A stretch of DNA of 64,000 nucleotides, taken from contig NZ_CP038015.1 of the NCBI RefSeq assembly GCF_004367585.1, positions 3,168,001 through 3,232,000 of the forward strand. The letters run 5' to 3'. Source of the stretch: Paenisporosarcina antarctica. GTDB taxonomy: Bacteria; Bacillota; Bacilli; Bacillales_A; Planococcaceae. Below are positions 16,314 to 26,054 of the stretch, one piece after another. The number at the start of each line of letters is the position of its first letter. Position 1 is the first letter of the stretch. The notes beneath the pieces are model-generated. The model searched no databases. It saw nothing but the letters and a program-made list of their open reading frames with translations, and was not told the origin of the DNA. The translations under genes were made by a program, and so were the position numbers.

Positions 16314-17588
16314 TTAATTTGCAAGCCCCACCAAAAATAAGCTGATGCTCGGTATAAATGAAATGATAATAACATCAATTACCATAATTACGATGAATGG
16401 AACAATTGCTTTCATTAAACTTTCAAATTTTGTCCCAGCTATATTGGCTGCCACAAAAAGGTTTATTCCTACCGGTGGTGTAATAAAACCGATGGCCAAA
16501 TTAACAATCATGATAATACCAAAATGCACTAAGTCGATTCCCAATGCACTAACTATTGGCACAAGAATTGGTGTTAATATAATGATGGCAGCTGAAGTTT
16601 CCAAGAAAGCACCACAGATTAGCAATATAGCATTAATAATTAGTAGAGCGATAATCCAATTCGTAGTGACTCCAAGCATCGCTTCCGTTAATTCAGCAGG
16701 AATTCGTTGTCTCGTTAAAAAATATCCGAAAACAGAAGCACCAGCAATAATGAACATTATGACGGCTGTAATTACGACTGAAGATGAGAATATTTCCATT
16801 AAATCCTTAATTTTAATCTCTCGGTAAAATACCACTCCCACGATTAAGCCATATACAACCGCTACAACAGCCGCTTCAGTTGGTGTGAAAATGCCGCCAT
16901 ATATGCCGCCTAATATAATGACTGGCATTAACAAGGCTAATAAAGAATCTGCTAAAGCTTTAAAGAAATCCCTAAAATCAAATTTTTCTCCTCCACCATA
17001 CCCTTTTATTAGAGAAATGACATAAACCAAAATGATAAGTGAACCTACCACTAAAAGACCAGGTAGGATTCCCGCAATAAACAAACTGCTTACTGATACT
17101 CCAGCAGTGACACCATATAAAACAAGAGGGACGCTTGGAGGAATCATGACACCAATCGTTCCTCCAGCAGCTTGCACGGCCGTGGAAAAACTCTTATCGT
17201 ATCCTTTTTTAACCATCGCAGGTATTAACAGTCCTCCAACAGCCGCGGTAGTAGCTGCAGCTGAACCAGATATGGCCGCAAAAAAAGCACAAGCCACAAT
17301 GGATACAATAGCTAACCCTCCTTTGATTCGACCGAAAATGACGTTAGCCAGATGGATTAATCGTCTAGATATTCCTCCGCTCTCCATTAGCTTGCCGGCT
17401 AATATAAAGAAAGGGATAGCCATCAATGGAAAAGAATCTACCGAATTGAACATCCGCTGCATAATAACTATTAACGAAACGTTTCCGTCAATAAAAAATA
17501 TGAGTGCAGATGCCAAACCTAAAGCAACCGCAATCGGAACATTGATCAAAAATAAAACAATTAACAACACAAATAACAGTATCGCCAT
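16314..17588 (-). CDS. TRAP transporter large permease (DctM)
   Basis: A 424-residue protein with about 12 membrane helices. It opens IAVALGLASALIFFIDGN and contains SGSAAATTAAVGGLLIPAMVKKGYD and the repeated FTPTEAAVVAVVYGL and FITPPVGINLFVA blocks that mark DctM subunits. DctM is the ion-driven channel of tripartite importers for C4-dicarboxylates, sugar acids and 2-hydroxy acids. It lies 2 bases after the small permease gene, with a GGGGGTG ribosome site inside the junction. It is the last gene of a five-gene operon. Confidence 0.93.
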   Translation of the reverse strand: MAILLFVLLIVLFLINVPIAVALGLASALIFFIDGNVSLIVIMQRMFNSVDSFPLMAIPFFILAGKLMESGGISRRLIHLANVIFGRIKGGLAIVSIVACAFFAAISGSAAATTAAVGGLLIPAMVKKGYDKSFSTAVQAAGGTIGVMIPPSVPLVLYGVTAGVSVSSLFIAGILPGLLVVGSLIILVYVISLIKGYGGGEKFDFRDFFKALADSLLALLMPVIILGGIYGGIFTPTEAAVVAVVYGLIVGVVFYREIKIKDLMEIFSSSVVITAVIMFIIAGASVFGYFLTRQRIPAELTEAMLGVTTNWIIALLIINAILLICGAFLETSAAIIILTPILVPIVSALGIDLVHFGIIMIVNLAIGFITPPVGINLFVAANIAGTKFESLMKAIVPFIVIMVIDVIIISFIPSISLFLVGLAN

Positions 17589-17590
17589 GG

Positions 17591-18061
17591 TCAGACACCC
17601 CCGCTCTTATAGTCTTTAGTGAACTGAGATGCCATATTGACAATTAATATAAAGCCACTTAACGGAATGACTAAGTAAATAATCCCCATCGGTATTCTTA
17701 ATACCGGTGACAATTGCGACATGGATTGGATAGCCAAATCATATCCTTGAACAACCATTAACAAGAAAAACATGAGGCTCGCAATTGTCGCTATCACATA
17801 AAGAGCTTTTTGGAATGGAAGTGCAAACAACTTCACGAAAACCTCCATGCCGATATGGGCTTTCATTGACATGGCAAAAGCAGCACCTAAAAAAGTAAGC
17901 CATACCAGACAATATCTAGCCAATTCTTCCGTCCATGCTAGAGGTTGTTGTAATACAAACCGAAAAATAACTTGTAAAAAAACAGCAATAACCAATACCG
18001 CTAAAATCACATTTAGAAAATGTTTTATTGTTACATTCATATAGTTAATATATCTAGCCAT
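17591..18061 (-). CDS. TRAP transporter small permease (DctQ)
   Basis: A 156-residue protein with four membrane helices. The block QQPLAWTEELARYCLVWLTF followed by GAAFAMSMKAHIGMEVF is the DctQ signature. It partners the large permease in the membrane. GGAGGGAAG lies before the ATG. A stable hairpin in the gap upstream (18078-18107) probably lowers expression relative to the binding protein. Confidence 0.92.
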   Translation of the reverse strand: MARYINYMNVTIKHFLNVILAVLVIAVFLQVIFRFVLQQPLAWTEELARYCLVWLTFLGAAFAMSMKAHIGMEVFVKLFALPFQKALYVIATIASLMFFLLMVVQGYDLAIQSMSQLSPVLRIPMGIIYLVIPLSGFILIVNMASQFTKDYKSGGV

Positions 18062-18077
18062 ATCTTCCCTCCCATAT

Positions 18078-18107
18078 AAAAAAGAGAGAAAAATTCTCTC
18101 TTTTTTA
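18078..18107 (-). terminator. Intercistronic hairpin after dctP
   Basis: AAAAAAGAGAGAA pairs with TTCTCTCTTTTTT between the binding-protein and permease genes. Such partial terminators are common after solute-binding protein genes and set a high binding-protein to permease ratio. Confidence 0.7.
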
Positions 18108-18125
18108 TTACACGTATATTTTCAT

Positions 18126-19127
18126 TTATTGAGCGTCAAGAATACGATTCAACAATTCCTGATATTCAATTGTGTCATATACAGGCTTAACGGCCTCCTG
18201 GAAAGGTGTAAGGTCGACATCTTCAATAATTTCAACACCATTTTCTTTTAGTGTTTTAATTGATTCTTTTTCCATTTCAACAATGAGGTCGCGTTCTATC
18301 TCTCCAGCTTTCTGTCCTTCTTCAACAACAATGTCTCTCAATTCTTCAGGTAATTTGTCATACGTTTGTTTGCTCATCATGAATATAGCTACAGAATAGA
18401 CATGTCCAGTTAAAGTCATGTATTTTTGTTTCGCTTCATAGAGTTTGAACTGATCTGCAACGATTGCCGGATTTTCTTGTGCATCAACAACTCCTTGTTG
18501 AAGTGCAGTAATGGCTTCTGTCCATGCCATAGGCGTTGGTTGTGCCCCTAGTGCCTCAAATGCAGCAAGATGAATTGCGTTTTCCTGCGTTCTGATTTTT
18601 AGTCCTTTTAGATCTTCAGGAGTATTAACTGGTCGTATACCATTTGTGATATGACGATAACCGTTTTCCCCCCAAGAAAGACCCATGATTCCGTTTTCCT
18701 CCATCTTCGCAAATAACTCATTCCCAATTTCACCTTCTAGGACTTTTACTGCTGATTCGCGATTTTGGAAAATGAATGGAACATCGAGAACACCTAATTC
18801 AGGAACGAAATTGGTAACGGGTGCAGTTGAAGATACAACCAAATCAACCGTTCCCAGTGTCATTCCTTCAGTCAATTCTCGTTCTGCTCCAATTTCACTG
18901 TTAGCAAAAACTTCGATAATTACTTGCCCATTGGTACGCTCTTCCACATTTTTTGCCATTTCTAAAAATGCTAATTGGTAAGGGTGACTATCTGGCAACG
19001 AATGTCCCGCTTGTAATGTGTAAACTTTATCAGGATCCGCAGCCTTCTCATTACCCGAATCTCCGCACGCTGTTAACGTTAATGCAGCAGCTAGCATTAC
19101 TGAAATAAAACCGATTTTTCTTTTCAT
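18126..19127 (-). CDS. TRAP transporter solute-binding lipoprotein (DctP)
   Basis: A 333-residue lipoprotein with lipobox ALTLTAC (Cys21). It contains DctP-family blocks: LQAGHSLPDSHPYQLAFLEM, ERTNGQVIIEVFANSEIGAE, FIFQNRESAVKVLEG, LKIRTQENAIHLAAFEALGA and QGVVDAQENPA. The Arg of LKIRTQEN normally binds the carboxylate of the ligand, so an organic acid is expected. The substrate is probably the one acted on by the dehydratase and FAD enzyme encoded just upstream in the operon. GGGGGAAG precedes the ATG. Confidence 0.92.
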   Translation of the reverse strand: MKRKIGFISVMLAAALTLTACGDSGNEKAADPDKVYTLQAGHSLPDSHPYQLAFLEMAKNVEERTNGQVIIEVFANSEIGAERELTEGMTLGTVDLVVSSTAPVTNFVPELGVLDVPFIFQNRESAVKVLEGEIGNELFAKMEENGIMGLSWGENGYRHITNGIRPVNTPEDLKGLKIRTQENAIHLAAFEALGAQPTPMAWTEAITALQQGVVDAQENPAIVADQFKLYEAKQKYMTLTGHVYSVAIFMMSKQTYDKLPEELRDIVVEEGQKAGEIERDLIVEMEKESIKTLKENGVEIIEDVDLTPFQEAVKPVYDTIEYQELLNRILDAQ

Positions 19128-19157
19128 AATTCTTCCCCCAAGGTTTTATTAGTATCA

Positions 19158-20525
19158 TTAATTCATATTGAAAATTTTTCCGGGATTCAAAATATTATGT
19201 GGATCCAACGTCTTTTTCAATGCTTTCATTATGTGCAACGAATTCCCATGTTCAAGTGATTGATATTTCATTTTACCAATTCCTACTCCATGCTCCCCTG
19301 TACAAGTTCCACCTTTACTGAGGGCAAATTCTACTATATGACTATTAAAACTTTCTGCTCTTTTCATTTCCTCTTCATCATTCACATCTAGCATTAATAG
19401 AGCATGATAATTCCCATCTCCGACATGCCCGACTATACCGCCTGGTAATTCATACCTTGCCATTGCTTCTTTTGCCGACTCTATCCCGTTCGCCAATTCT
19501 GAAATAGGTAAGCAAACATCAGTTACCATCATCTTTTTACCTGGATGAGCTCGCATAACCGCATACGCAAGATTGTGGCGTGCTTCCCATAGTTGGTTAC
19601 GTGATTGCGAATCTTTTTCGAATTTAAATTCACTGCACTTATTATCTGCTAATATCTCTTTTGCAAATTCCATATCTTGCATTAAACCGGCTTCATTTCC
19701 ATGAAACTCCAAAAAGAGTGTCGGTACCTCAAGATAGTCCGTCCCGCTGTAGACATTTACCTGCGCAATGGATTGCTGATCTACTAATTCAATTCTTGCC
19801 ACCTGTATCCCAGCAGAAAGAATGCTGACTACCGCATCCACGGCTTGTCCAACCGTTTCAAAAGACGCCCTACCCGCAACAATCAGTTCAGGAATTCCAT
19901 ACACGCGCAAAGTCAATTCCGTAAAACACCCTAAGGTCCCCTCGGATCCTACGAATAATCCGTTCAAGTTATAACCTGATGAAGATTTGGCTGCCAAGTT
20001 ACCAGTATGCATGATTGTTCCATCAGCGAGAACGACTTCCATATCTCTTACTTGGTCACGCATAATGCCGTAACGGACAGAAGTTGTTCCACTGGCGTTC
20101 GTCGCTGCCATACCACCAAGTGTAGCGTCTGCTCCTGGATCAACAGAAAAAAACAAACCATGTTTTTTTAGTTCTTGATTTAGCTTAGAACGAGTAACAC
20201 CAGGTTGAACTTTCACTAAAAAATCAGTTGGAAAAACTTCAATAATAGTATCCATTAAAGAAAAATCGACCGTTATACCGCCGTTATAAGGGATCACATG
20301 TCCTTCCAAGCTAGTACCTAATCCAAAGGGAACAATCGGAATCTTGAATTTTTCGGCAATGTTCATGACTTTGCTGACTTCTTCCGCGCTAATAGGGAAC
20401 ACAACAGCATCTGGTAAAGACGGTCTATGATAAGATTCGTCTTTACTGTGCTGATCCAAAATCACTTCGTTTGTTGATACTCTTTCAGGAGAGAGAATTT
20501 TTTTTAGTTCCTCTAAATAACTCAC
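19158..20525 (-). CDS. FAD-linked 2-hydroxyacid oxidoreductase (GlcD/D-lactate dehydrogenase type)
   Basis: A protein of about 455 residues. The N-terminal FAD_binding_4 (PCMH) domain includes IVPFGLGTSLEGHVIPYNGG, then GADATLGGMAATNASGTTSV, then SSSGYNLNGLFVGSEGTLG. The C-terminal FAD-oxidase domain ends with GGTCTGEHGVGIGKMKY and LDPHNILNPGKIFN. The family oxidises D-2-hydroxy acids such as D-lactate, glycolate or 2-hydroxyglutarate. An ATG at 20543 lacks a ribosome site; AAGAGGAAG precedes the GTG at 20525, which I prefer. It lies between the dehydratase gene and the TRAP binding-protein gene, so it probably acts on an imported hydroxy acid. Confidence 0.85.
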   Translation of the reverse strand: MSYLEELKKILSPERVSTNEVILDQHSKDESYHRPSLPDAVVFPISAEEVSKVMNIAEKFKIPIVPFGLGTSLEGHVIPYNGGITVDFSLMDTIIEVFPTDFLVKVQPGVTRSKLNQELKKHGLFFSVDPGADATLGGMAATNASGTTSVRYGIMRDQVRDMEVVLADGTIMHTGNLAAKSSSGYNLNGLFVGSEGTLGCFTELTLRVYGIPELIVAGRASFETVGQAVDAVVSILSAGIQVARIELVDQQSIAQVNVYSGTDYLEVPTLFLEFHGNEAGLMQDMEFAKEILADNKCSEFKFEKDSQSRNQLWEARHNLAYAVMRAHPGKKMMVTDVCLPISELANGIESAKEAMARYELPGGIVGHVGDGNYHALLMLDVNDEEEMKRAESFNSHIVEFALSKGGTCTGEHGVGIGKMKYQSLEHGNSLHIMKALKKTLDPHNILNPGKIFNMN

Positions 20526-20561
20526 TCTGCTTCCTCTTTTCATTGATAACTATTATTTTAT

Positions 20562-22247
20562 TTAGCTAGTAAAGTAATCTGTAACGGCTCCTTTTGAAGA
20601 ACACGACACATTATGAGCATATTTTCCGAGCACGCCTTTTTTATAAAGTGGAGGGGCAACCCATTCTTTAAAGCGCTCTTCCAGTTCCGCATCCGTTACA
20701 TTCATAGATATCTCTTGTTCTTGCGAGTCTATCGTTATGAGATCGCCTTCTTTTACTAATGCAATTGGACCTCCAACTTGGGCTTCCGGTGCAATATGAC
20801 CAACGACTAGACCATGAGTCCCACCTGAAAATCTACCATCTGTAATCAAGGCCACTTTTTCACCCATTCCTTTTCCAACAAGAATGGCAGATATGGACAA
20901 CATTTCTGGCATTCCAGGTCCACCTTTTGGTCCTACATAACGGATGACTAAAACATCGCCTTCGTTAATCTCATTCGCCATAACTGCGAGCGTTGCTTCT
21001 TTTTCGGTATTAAATACTCTAGCAGGTCCAATATGGCGTTTCACTTTTACTCCAGATACTTTCGCAACGGCACCACTAGGTGATAGATTCCCTTTTATAA
21101 CAATTAATGGACCATCTTCTCTATACGGCTTGTCAAACGGCAGAATTACTTGCTGCCCTTCACTTAAACCTGGTGCATCTTTAAGGTTTTCAGCAACTGT
21201 TTTCCCTGTAACTGTCATACAGTCTCCGTGAAGATATCCTGCCTCTAGTAGAACCTTCATCACAGCTTGTACACCACCAGCTCGGTGTAAGTCTTCCATA
21301 ACATATTTCCCGCTTGGTTTTAAATCAGCAATATGTGGTGTTTTCTTTTGGATTTTGTTAAAGTCATCAATGGTCAAATCTACTTCAACAGAATGAGCAA
21401 TCGCTAGCAAATGCAGAACGGCATTTGTCGAGCCTCCAAGGGCCATAACGACAGTAATTGCATTTTCAAATGCTTCTTTTGTCATAATATCTTTTGGATA
21501 AATCTCCTGTTCAAGCAAGTTATGAACAGCCGCTCCAGCTGCTGCACAATCCTTCAATTTAGCTTCCGAAACTGCCGGATTTGAAGAACTTCCCGGTAAA
21601 CTCATGCCCATTGCCTCTGCTGCCGACGCCATGGTATTTGCAGTATACATACCTCCACATGACCCTGCTCCAGGACATGCACTGCATTCAATTTTCCGAA
21701 GTGTATCATCACTAATGTCTCCATTATTATGACGCCCTACCCCTTCAAAAACGGATACAATATCAATATTTTCTCCATTATGCACACCTGGCGAAATCGT
21801 TCCTCCATATACAAAAACTGCTGGCACCTCAGAATTTGCGATCGCGATTAAGCATCCTGGAATATTTTTATCACAGCCACCGATTGCAACAAGCCCATCT
21901 AAGCTTTCTGCCCCTACCACTGTCTCAATTGAATCCGCGATTACATCTCTACTTGGAAGTGAATATCTCATACCTTCCGTTCCCATTGAAATACCATCCG
22001 ATACGGTAATCGTATTAAAGATGAACGGAACCCCGCCCGCTTCTCTTGCACCTTTTTTCGCACTGACCGCTAAATCATGAATATGTATATTGCACGGAGT
22101 CACTTCACTCCAAGTACTAGCAACACCGATCATTGGCTTTTTGAAATCCTCATCTGTCACGCCAACTGCTCGTAACATTGCCCGATTTGGAGCTTTCATC
22201 GCTCCTTCACTGAACACTTTACTATTAATACGCAAATCTTTTTTCAT
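20562..22247 (-). CDS. ilvD: Dihydroxy-acid dehydratase family protein (IlvD)
   Basis: A 561-residue IlvD/Edd enzyme. Three cysteines that should ligate a [2Fe-2S] cluster are visible: C52 in PCNIH, C125 in [10 protein letters not shown] and C197 in [28 protein letters not shown] and the C-terminal [14 protein letters not shown] carry substrate and Mg-site residues. IlvD converts 2,3-dihydroxy-3-methyl acids to 2-keto acids in branched-chain amino-acid synthesis. Here no other ilv gene is present and the gene leads a TRAP/FAD-oxidoreductase operon, so a catabolic role on an imported polyhydroxy acid is equally possible. A candidate CcpA site lies about 160 bases upstream. Confidence 0.85.
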   Translation of the reverse strand: MKKDLRINSKVFSEGAMKAPNRAMLRAVGVTDEDFKKPMIGVASTWSEVTPCNIHIHDLAVSAKKGAREAGGVPFIFNTITVSDGISMGTEGMRYSLPSRDVIADSIETVVGAESLDGLVAIGGCDKNIPGCLIAIANSEVPAVFVYGGTISPGVHNGENIDIVSVFEGVGRHNNGDISDDTLRKIECSACPGAGSCGGMYTANTMASAAEAMGMSLPGSSSNPAVSEAKLKDCAAAGAAVHNLLEQEIYPKDIMTKEAFENAITVVMALGGSTNAVLHLLAIAHSVEVDLTIDDFNKIQKKTPHIADLKPSGKYVMEDLHRAGGVQAVMKVLLEAGYLHGDCMTVTGKTVAENLKDAPGLSEGQQVILPFDKPYREDGPLIVIKGNLSPSGAVAKVSGVKVKRHIGPARVFNTEKEATLAVMANEINEGDVLVIRYVGPKGGPGMPEMLSISAILVGKGMGEKVALITDGRFSGGTHGLVVGHIAPEAQVGGPIALVKEGDLITIDSQEQEISMNVTDAELEERFKEWVAPPLYKKGVLGKYAHNVSCSSKGAVTDYFTS

Positions 22248-22407
22248 AATATACCCAACCCTTCCCCTACTATTAGTATTAGTATAGAGACATTTTCACA
22301 AAATTCAATGAATTAAATCACAAAATTAACTGATTTAAATAGTAAGCTAGTTTTTATATTTCACATCATCGAAGATTGCAAGATATAATTCACACATAAG
22401 AATTATT

Positions 22408-22423
22408 ATTGAAGCGCTTACAT
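22408..22423. promoter_or_regulatory. Candidate CcpA catabolite-response element
   Basis: ATTGAAGCGCTTACAT matches the 14-base cre core TGNAANCGNWWNCA except for one position, and has a perfect AAGCGCTT centre. It lies between the dehydratase/TRAP operon and cstA, both plausible carbon-repressed targets. Confidence 0.55.
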
Positions 22424-22742
22424 ATGCATACTATATGACATCTCAATAAAGTTCGTCATTGTAAATTCACAAACTCATAGGAAGTTTACTAGTTATTAAT
22501 GGGAATGTGGATAAAAAATATTTTTTGTACAAAAATAGAAATCATCTGAAGATGTAATTTCAATCACACTTTTGTTGCTAGTTGAATCGCTTCTATTAAT
22601 AGAATATTGGCTAAATGATATCCCGTTTTCACATGAAATTTTACATTTAATCCATTAGTAAAACTTACTTTATTTACTATTTTTTAATGTAAATATTTCT
22701 AATATTTACATTACCATTTTTTTGCTATACCATTGTAGTAAG

Positions 22743-22758
22743 TTATTAAACGCTTACA
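22743..22758. promoter_or_regulatory. Weak cre-like site before cstA
   Basis: The right half CGCTTACA matches the cre consensus, while the left half has two mismatches. It is about 70 bases before the cstA start. Confidence 0.3.
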
Positions 22759-22827
22759 TTATTCTACGTTTTATAGAATATCTTGTATAACATGAGACAA
22801 CCATACTTTATAAAGGAGGAATATATT

Positions 22828-24567
22828 TTGAATGCCATTGCAATAGCAGCAATTAGTCTTTTCATATTCGTTATCGGTTATCGATTTTATTCAAAGTTTC
22901 TTGCAGAAAAAATATTCCGTTTAGATCCGAACTATGTCACCCCTGCACATCGTTTTAAAGATGGGGTAGATTTTGTTCCAACGAATAGATTTGTCCTTTG
23001 GGGTCATCACTTCACTTCAGTCGCTGGTGCCGCACCAATTCTAGGTCCTGCAATAGCCGTCTATTGGGGTTGGCTTCCGGCAATCATTTGGGTGGTTCTT
23101 GGTACCGTATTCGCCGCTGGAGTACACGACTTTGGAACACTAGTTATTTCAGTAAGAAATAAAGGCCAATCGATTGGAACACTAGCAAATAAACTTATTG
23201 GTCAACGAGCAAAAATATTGTTTTTATTCATCATTCTTATTCTTGTTCTAATGGTGAACGCTGTATTTGCATGGGTTATTGCCAATTTATTTATTACATT
23301 CCCATCAAGTGTATTACCAGTATTTATCCAAATCCCATTAGCACTTTGGATTGGGCATATCGTTTATAAAAAGAATTCAAAAATGCTTGTTCCTTCTTTG
23401 ATTGCTCTTGCTATTATGTATTTTGTAGCCATCATTTCTGCTAAAGTTGGTTTCTTACAAATCGACCTTGTGAAATATATGGGCGGAGCAGACGCAGCAG
23501 GAATCTTCGGGCTAGGTGCAGTTTCCACCGCATTCTTTATTTGGATCATCATCTTAATGGTGTATGTGTATATTGCTTCTACACTACCTGTTTGGAGACT
23601 ATTACAACCACGTGACTTTATAAACTCCCACCAACTTATTGTTGGATTAGGCATTTTGTATCTAGGATTATTATTCACCAACCCACCAATTACTGCTCCA
23701 ATGACAAACCCTGGCGCAGATGATGTTTCTTGGTTCCCGCTACTATTCATTACAATTGCTTGTGGAGCAATTTCTGGTTTCCACGGACTTGTGTCATCAG
23801 GCACTTCGTCTAAACAGTTAAATAAAGAAACTGATGCGCGTTTTGTTGGTTATGCAGGTGCTGTTGGTGAAGGTGTCCTTGCACTAATTTCCATTATTGC
23901 TGTTATTACATTGTTCCCAACAAAAGAAGACTTCTTAGCAACTTATAGCAGTTTCGGTGCGGCTAGTGCTGGTGGACTTGGTACCTTTGTTAAAGGCGCA
24001 AGTCAACTTGCAGCTGGACTAGGAATTCCTGTTGAAGTGGCTGCAACGATTGTCTCAGTTATTGTCGTAAGTTTTGCAGCTACAACTCTTGATACATCCG
24101 TTCGACTTATGCGCTATATTATTGCTGAGCTTGGCGTTGAATACAAAGTACCTGTTATAGCTAAAACACATGTAGCAACAACGATTGCTGTTGTTGCAAG
24201 TTCTGCTCTTGTACTAATTCCTGAAGGACCAAATGGATTTGGATCTGGTGGATTCCTGCTATGGCCGTTATTCGGTACTGCCAATCAATTACTTGCTGGA
24301 ATAAGTTTACTCCTTATCACAATTTGGCTGAAGAGACTTGGTCGAAATTACTTAGTTACACTCATACCAATGATTTTCATTTTATTCATGACATTATGGG
24401 CTATGATTCAGCAAGTCGTTTTCCAGTGGGCGTTCTGGGGAAGTAACTCAAGTCCTCTTCTCTTTATTTTCGGAGCGATTATTATGGGGTTTGCTATTTG
24501 GATTATCCTAACAGCCATCTCATCATTGAGAAGTACTGATAACACGAAAATTGATTTAGACGATTAA
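22828..24567 (+). CDS. cstA: CstA carbon-starvation peptide/pyruvate transporter
   Basis: A 579-residue membrane protein with about 16 helices. CstA-family blocks include DGVDFVPTNRFVLWGHHFTSVA, then GAAPILGPAIAVYWGWLPA, GVHDFGTLVISVRNKGQSI, and FHGLVSSGTSSKQLNKETDA. CstA proteins take up peptides or pyruvate under carbon limitation. The frame could be extended 15 codons upstream, but AAAGGAGGA stands 7 bases before the TTG at 22828, making that the start. It is followed by the cory-CC-star and ArsA-like genes, a recurrent trio. Confidence 0.92.
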   Translation: MNAIAIAAISLFIFVIGYRFYSKFLAEKIFRLDPNYVTPAHRFKDGVDFVPTNRFVLWGHHFTSVAGAAPILGPAIAVYWGWLPAIIWVVLGTVFAAGVHDFGTLVISVRNKGQSIGTLANKLIGQRAKILFLFIILILVLMVNAVFAWVIANLFITFPSSVLPVFIQIPLALWIGHIVYKKNSKMLVPSLIALAIMYFVAIISAKVGFLQIDLVKYMGGADAAGIFGLGAVSTAFFIWIIILMVYVYIASTLPVWRLLQPRDFINSHQLIVGLGILYLGLLFTNPPITAPMTNPGADDVSWFPLLFITIACGAISGFHGLVSSGTSSKQLNKETDARFVGYAGAVGEGVLALISIIAVITLFPTKEDFLATYSSFGAASAGGLGTFVKGASQLAAGLGIPVEVAATIVSVIVVSFAATTLDTSVRLMRYIIAELGVEYKVPVIAKTHVATTIAVVASSALVLIPEGPNGFGSGGFLLWPLFGTANQLLAGISLLLITIWLKRLGRNYLVTLIPMIFILFMTLWAMIQQVVFQWAFWGSNSSPLLFIFGAIIMGFAIWIILTAISSLRSTDNTKIDLDD

Positions 24568-24583
24568 TAAACGTTTTATTTAA

Positions 24584-24620
24584 TGAGGAAAAGGATCATT
24601 TTTTCATGATTCTTTTCCTC
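24584..24620 (+). terminator. Hairpin between cstA and the cory-CC-star gene
   Basis: GAGGAAAAGGATCAT pairs with ATGATTCTTTTCCTC (one G-T mispair). It probably attenuates read-through from cstA to the downstream pair. Confidence 0.6.
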
Positions 24621-24646
24621 TATTAATTAAGAAGAGGTGAATACAA

Positions 24647-24907
24647 ATGATGTTGGATAAAGTGAAACAACTTATCGCTTTTTACGAGGAAGTATTAAGC
24701 ATGCCACATCGACAGGAAATCGCTAGGGAGTTGAGAAATGAAGACGATTTATTTCTTCTGCTACTTTACTCAGAAATGATTGGCATTCCAAACCCTGTTT
24801 ATTACTACACACTTGAGCTTTACCCCTACATGATTGAGAAATTTCATGATTGGCACTTAAGAATGGGGATGGAAAAATCACCTATGACAGGTATTCGTTG
24901 TTGTTAG
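24647..24907 (+). CDS. cory-CC-star family small protein
   Basis: An 86-residue protein that ends in Cys-Cys. Its central NPVYYYTLELYPYMIEKFHDWH and the C-terminal CC just before the stop define the cory-CC-star family, which is nearly always encoded beside an ArsA-like ATPase and often CstA. It is highly helical and charged, with no membrane anchor. The tail cysteines may bind a metal or form a ligand for the ATPase; the role is unknown. AGAGGTG precedes the ATG. Confidence 0.8.
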   Translation: MMLDKVKQLIAFYEEVLSMPHRQEIARELRNEDDLFLLLLYSEMIGIPNPVYYYTLELYPYMIEKFHDWHLRMGMEKSPMTGIRCC

Positions 24908-24940
24908 GACAAGCTCATTTTCACAGAAAGGAGAATTGCC

Positions 24941-25864
24941 ATGGAAGTGTTAAATAAAAGCATTATTTTTGTAGGCGGTAAAGGTGGTGTTGGTAAATCA
25001 ACTTCTGCTGCTGCTATTGCATGGAAATTAGCTCAACAAGGGTATCGAACCCTTCTAGTTTCAACCGATCCTGCTCACAATGTTGGGGATATTTTCAATC
25101 AAAATATCGGTGGAAAAACCGTTGAGATTTCTAAAAATCTCCATGCGCTTGAAATCGATCCTGAAATAGAAACAGATAAATATATTAAAGGTGTTAAAGA
25201 AAATATTAAAGGTATTGTTCATTCTGGCATGATGGAAGAAGTTCATCGTCAGCTTGATACGGCGAAAGCTTCTCCAGGTGCCGATGAAGCTGCCTTATTT
25301 GATAAATTGATTTCAATTATTTTAGAAGAACGTGCTAACTTCGATAAATTGGTATTTGATACGGCACCTACTGGTCACACCATTCGCCTTCTCACACTGC
25401 CTGAGTTAATGGGTGTGTGGATTAATGGATTACTTGAAAAGCGCAAGAAAACCAACGAAAATTATTCAGCACTATTAAATGATGGTGAACCGGTTGAAGA
25501 TCCTATTTATGAAGTATTAAAAACTAGACAAGAGAGATTTTCCAAGGCAAGAGACATTTTATTAAGTGAAAAAGAGACAGGATTTATCTTTGTTTTGAAT
25601 CCAGAACGTCTTCCAATTTTAGAGACACAAAAAGCTATTGAATTACTTCATAAATATGATTTACACGTCAAAACCTTAATCATCAATAAAGTATTACCAG
25701 AAGAAGTAGATGGTGCTTTTTTCCAAGAACGTAAAAAGCATGAGAGAAAGTATACTCAATTGATTACAGATACATTTACAAAACAACAATTAATATATAT
25801 CCCATTATTCTCACAAGACATCGTTAGCAAAAATCACCTGGAATTGTTTAGTAAGTATTTTTGA
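24941..25864 (+). CDS. ArsA/GET3-family ATPase
   Basis: A 307-residue deviant-Walker P-loop ATPase: GGKGGVGKST at residues 12-21 with the signature Lys, STDPAHNVGDIF (switch I), and FDTAPTGHTIRLLTLPE (switch II). ArsA proteins drive arsenite export, and GET3 proteins target tail-anchored membrane proteins. No arsB or arsR is nearby, so arsenic export is unlikely; linkage to cstA and a CC-tailed protein suggests membrane-protein targeting or assembly, perhaps of CstA itself. AAAGGAG lies before the ATG. A strong terminator follows. Confidence 0.88.
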   Translation: MEVLNKSIIFVGGKGGVGKSTSAAAIAWKLAQQGYRTLLVSTDPAHNVGDIFNQNIGGKTVEISKNLHALEIDPEIETDKYIKGVKENIKGIVHSGMMEEVHRQLDTAKASPGADEAALFDKLISIILEERANFDKLVFDTAPTGHTIRLLTLPELMGVWINGLLEKRKKTNENYSALLNDGEPVEDPIYEVLKTRQERFSKARDILLSEKETGFIFVLNPERLPILETQKAIELLHKYDLHVKTLIINKVLPEEVDGAFFQERKKHERKYTQLITDTFTKQQLIYIPLFSQDIVSKNHLELFSKYF

Positions 25865-25872
25865 AAACCCAG

Positions 25873-25906
25873 AAAAAAAAGCCACAATAAACTTTGTGGC
25901 TTTTTT
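25873..25906 (+). terminator. Terminator of the cstA-cory-arsA operon
   Basis: AAAAAAAAGCCACAA pairs with TTGTGGCTTTTTT around a short loop, with T-tract. Confidence 0.9.
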
Positions 25907-26054
25907 GTATTTCGTTTATTCATGTACTTTATTTCAATTTTCAAACAACTAGAGTTAACTAGCGTTAAGTAACACTTGCAATCATGCAAGACCACTATTG
26001 GAAAAATCTATAGGTTTTTTGCTATACTAGTACAAACTAATAAAGGAGGCGATT

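Larger units (their letters stand above)
22248..22827. other. Divergent promoter region of ilvD operon and cstA
   Basis: About 580 AT-rich bases between divergent operons. It holds one good and one weak candidate CcpA (cre) site and the promoters of both operons. No other structure was seen. Confidence 0.5.

Noticed and set aside
24941-25864. Arsenite-efflux operon
   Set aside because: The ATPase is ArsA-like, but no arsB, arsR, arsD or arsC is nearby; the cory-CC-star and CstA partners point elsewhere.
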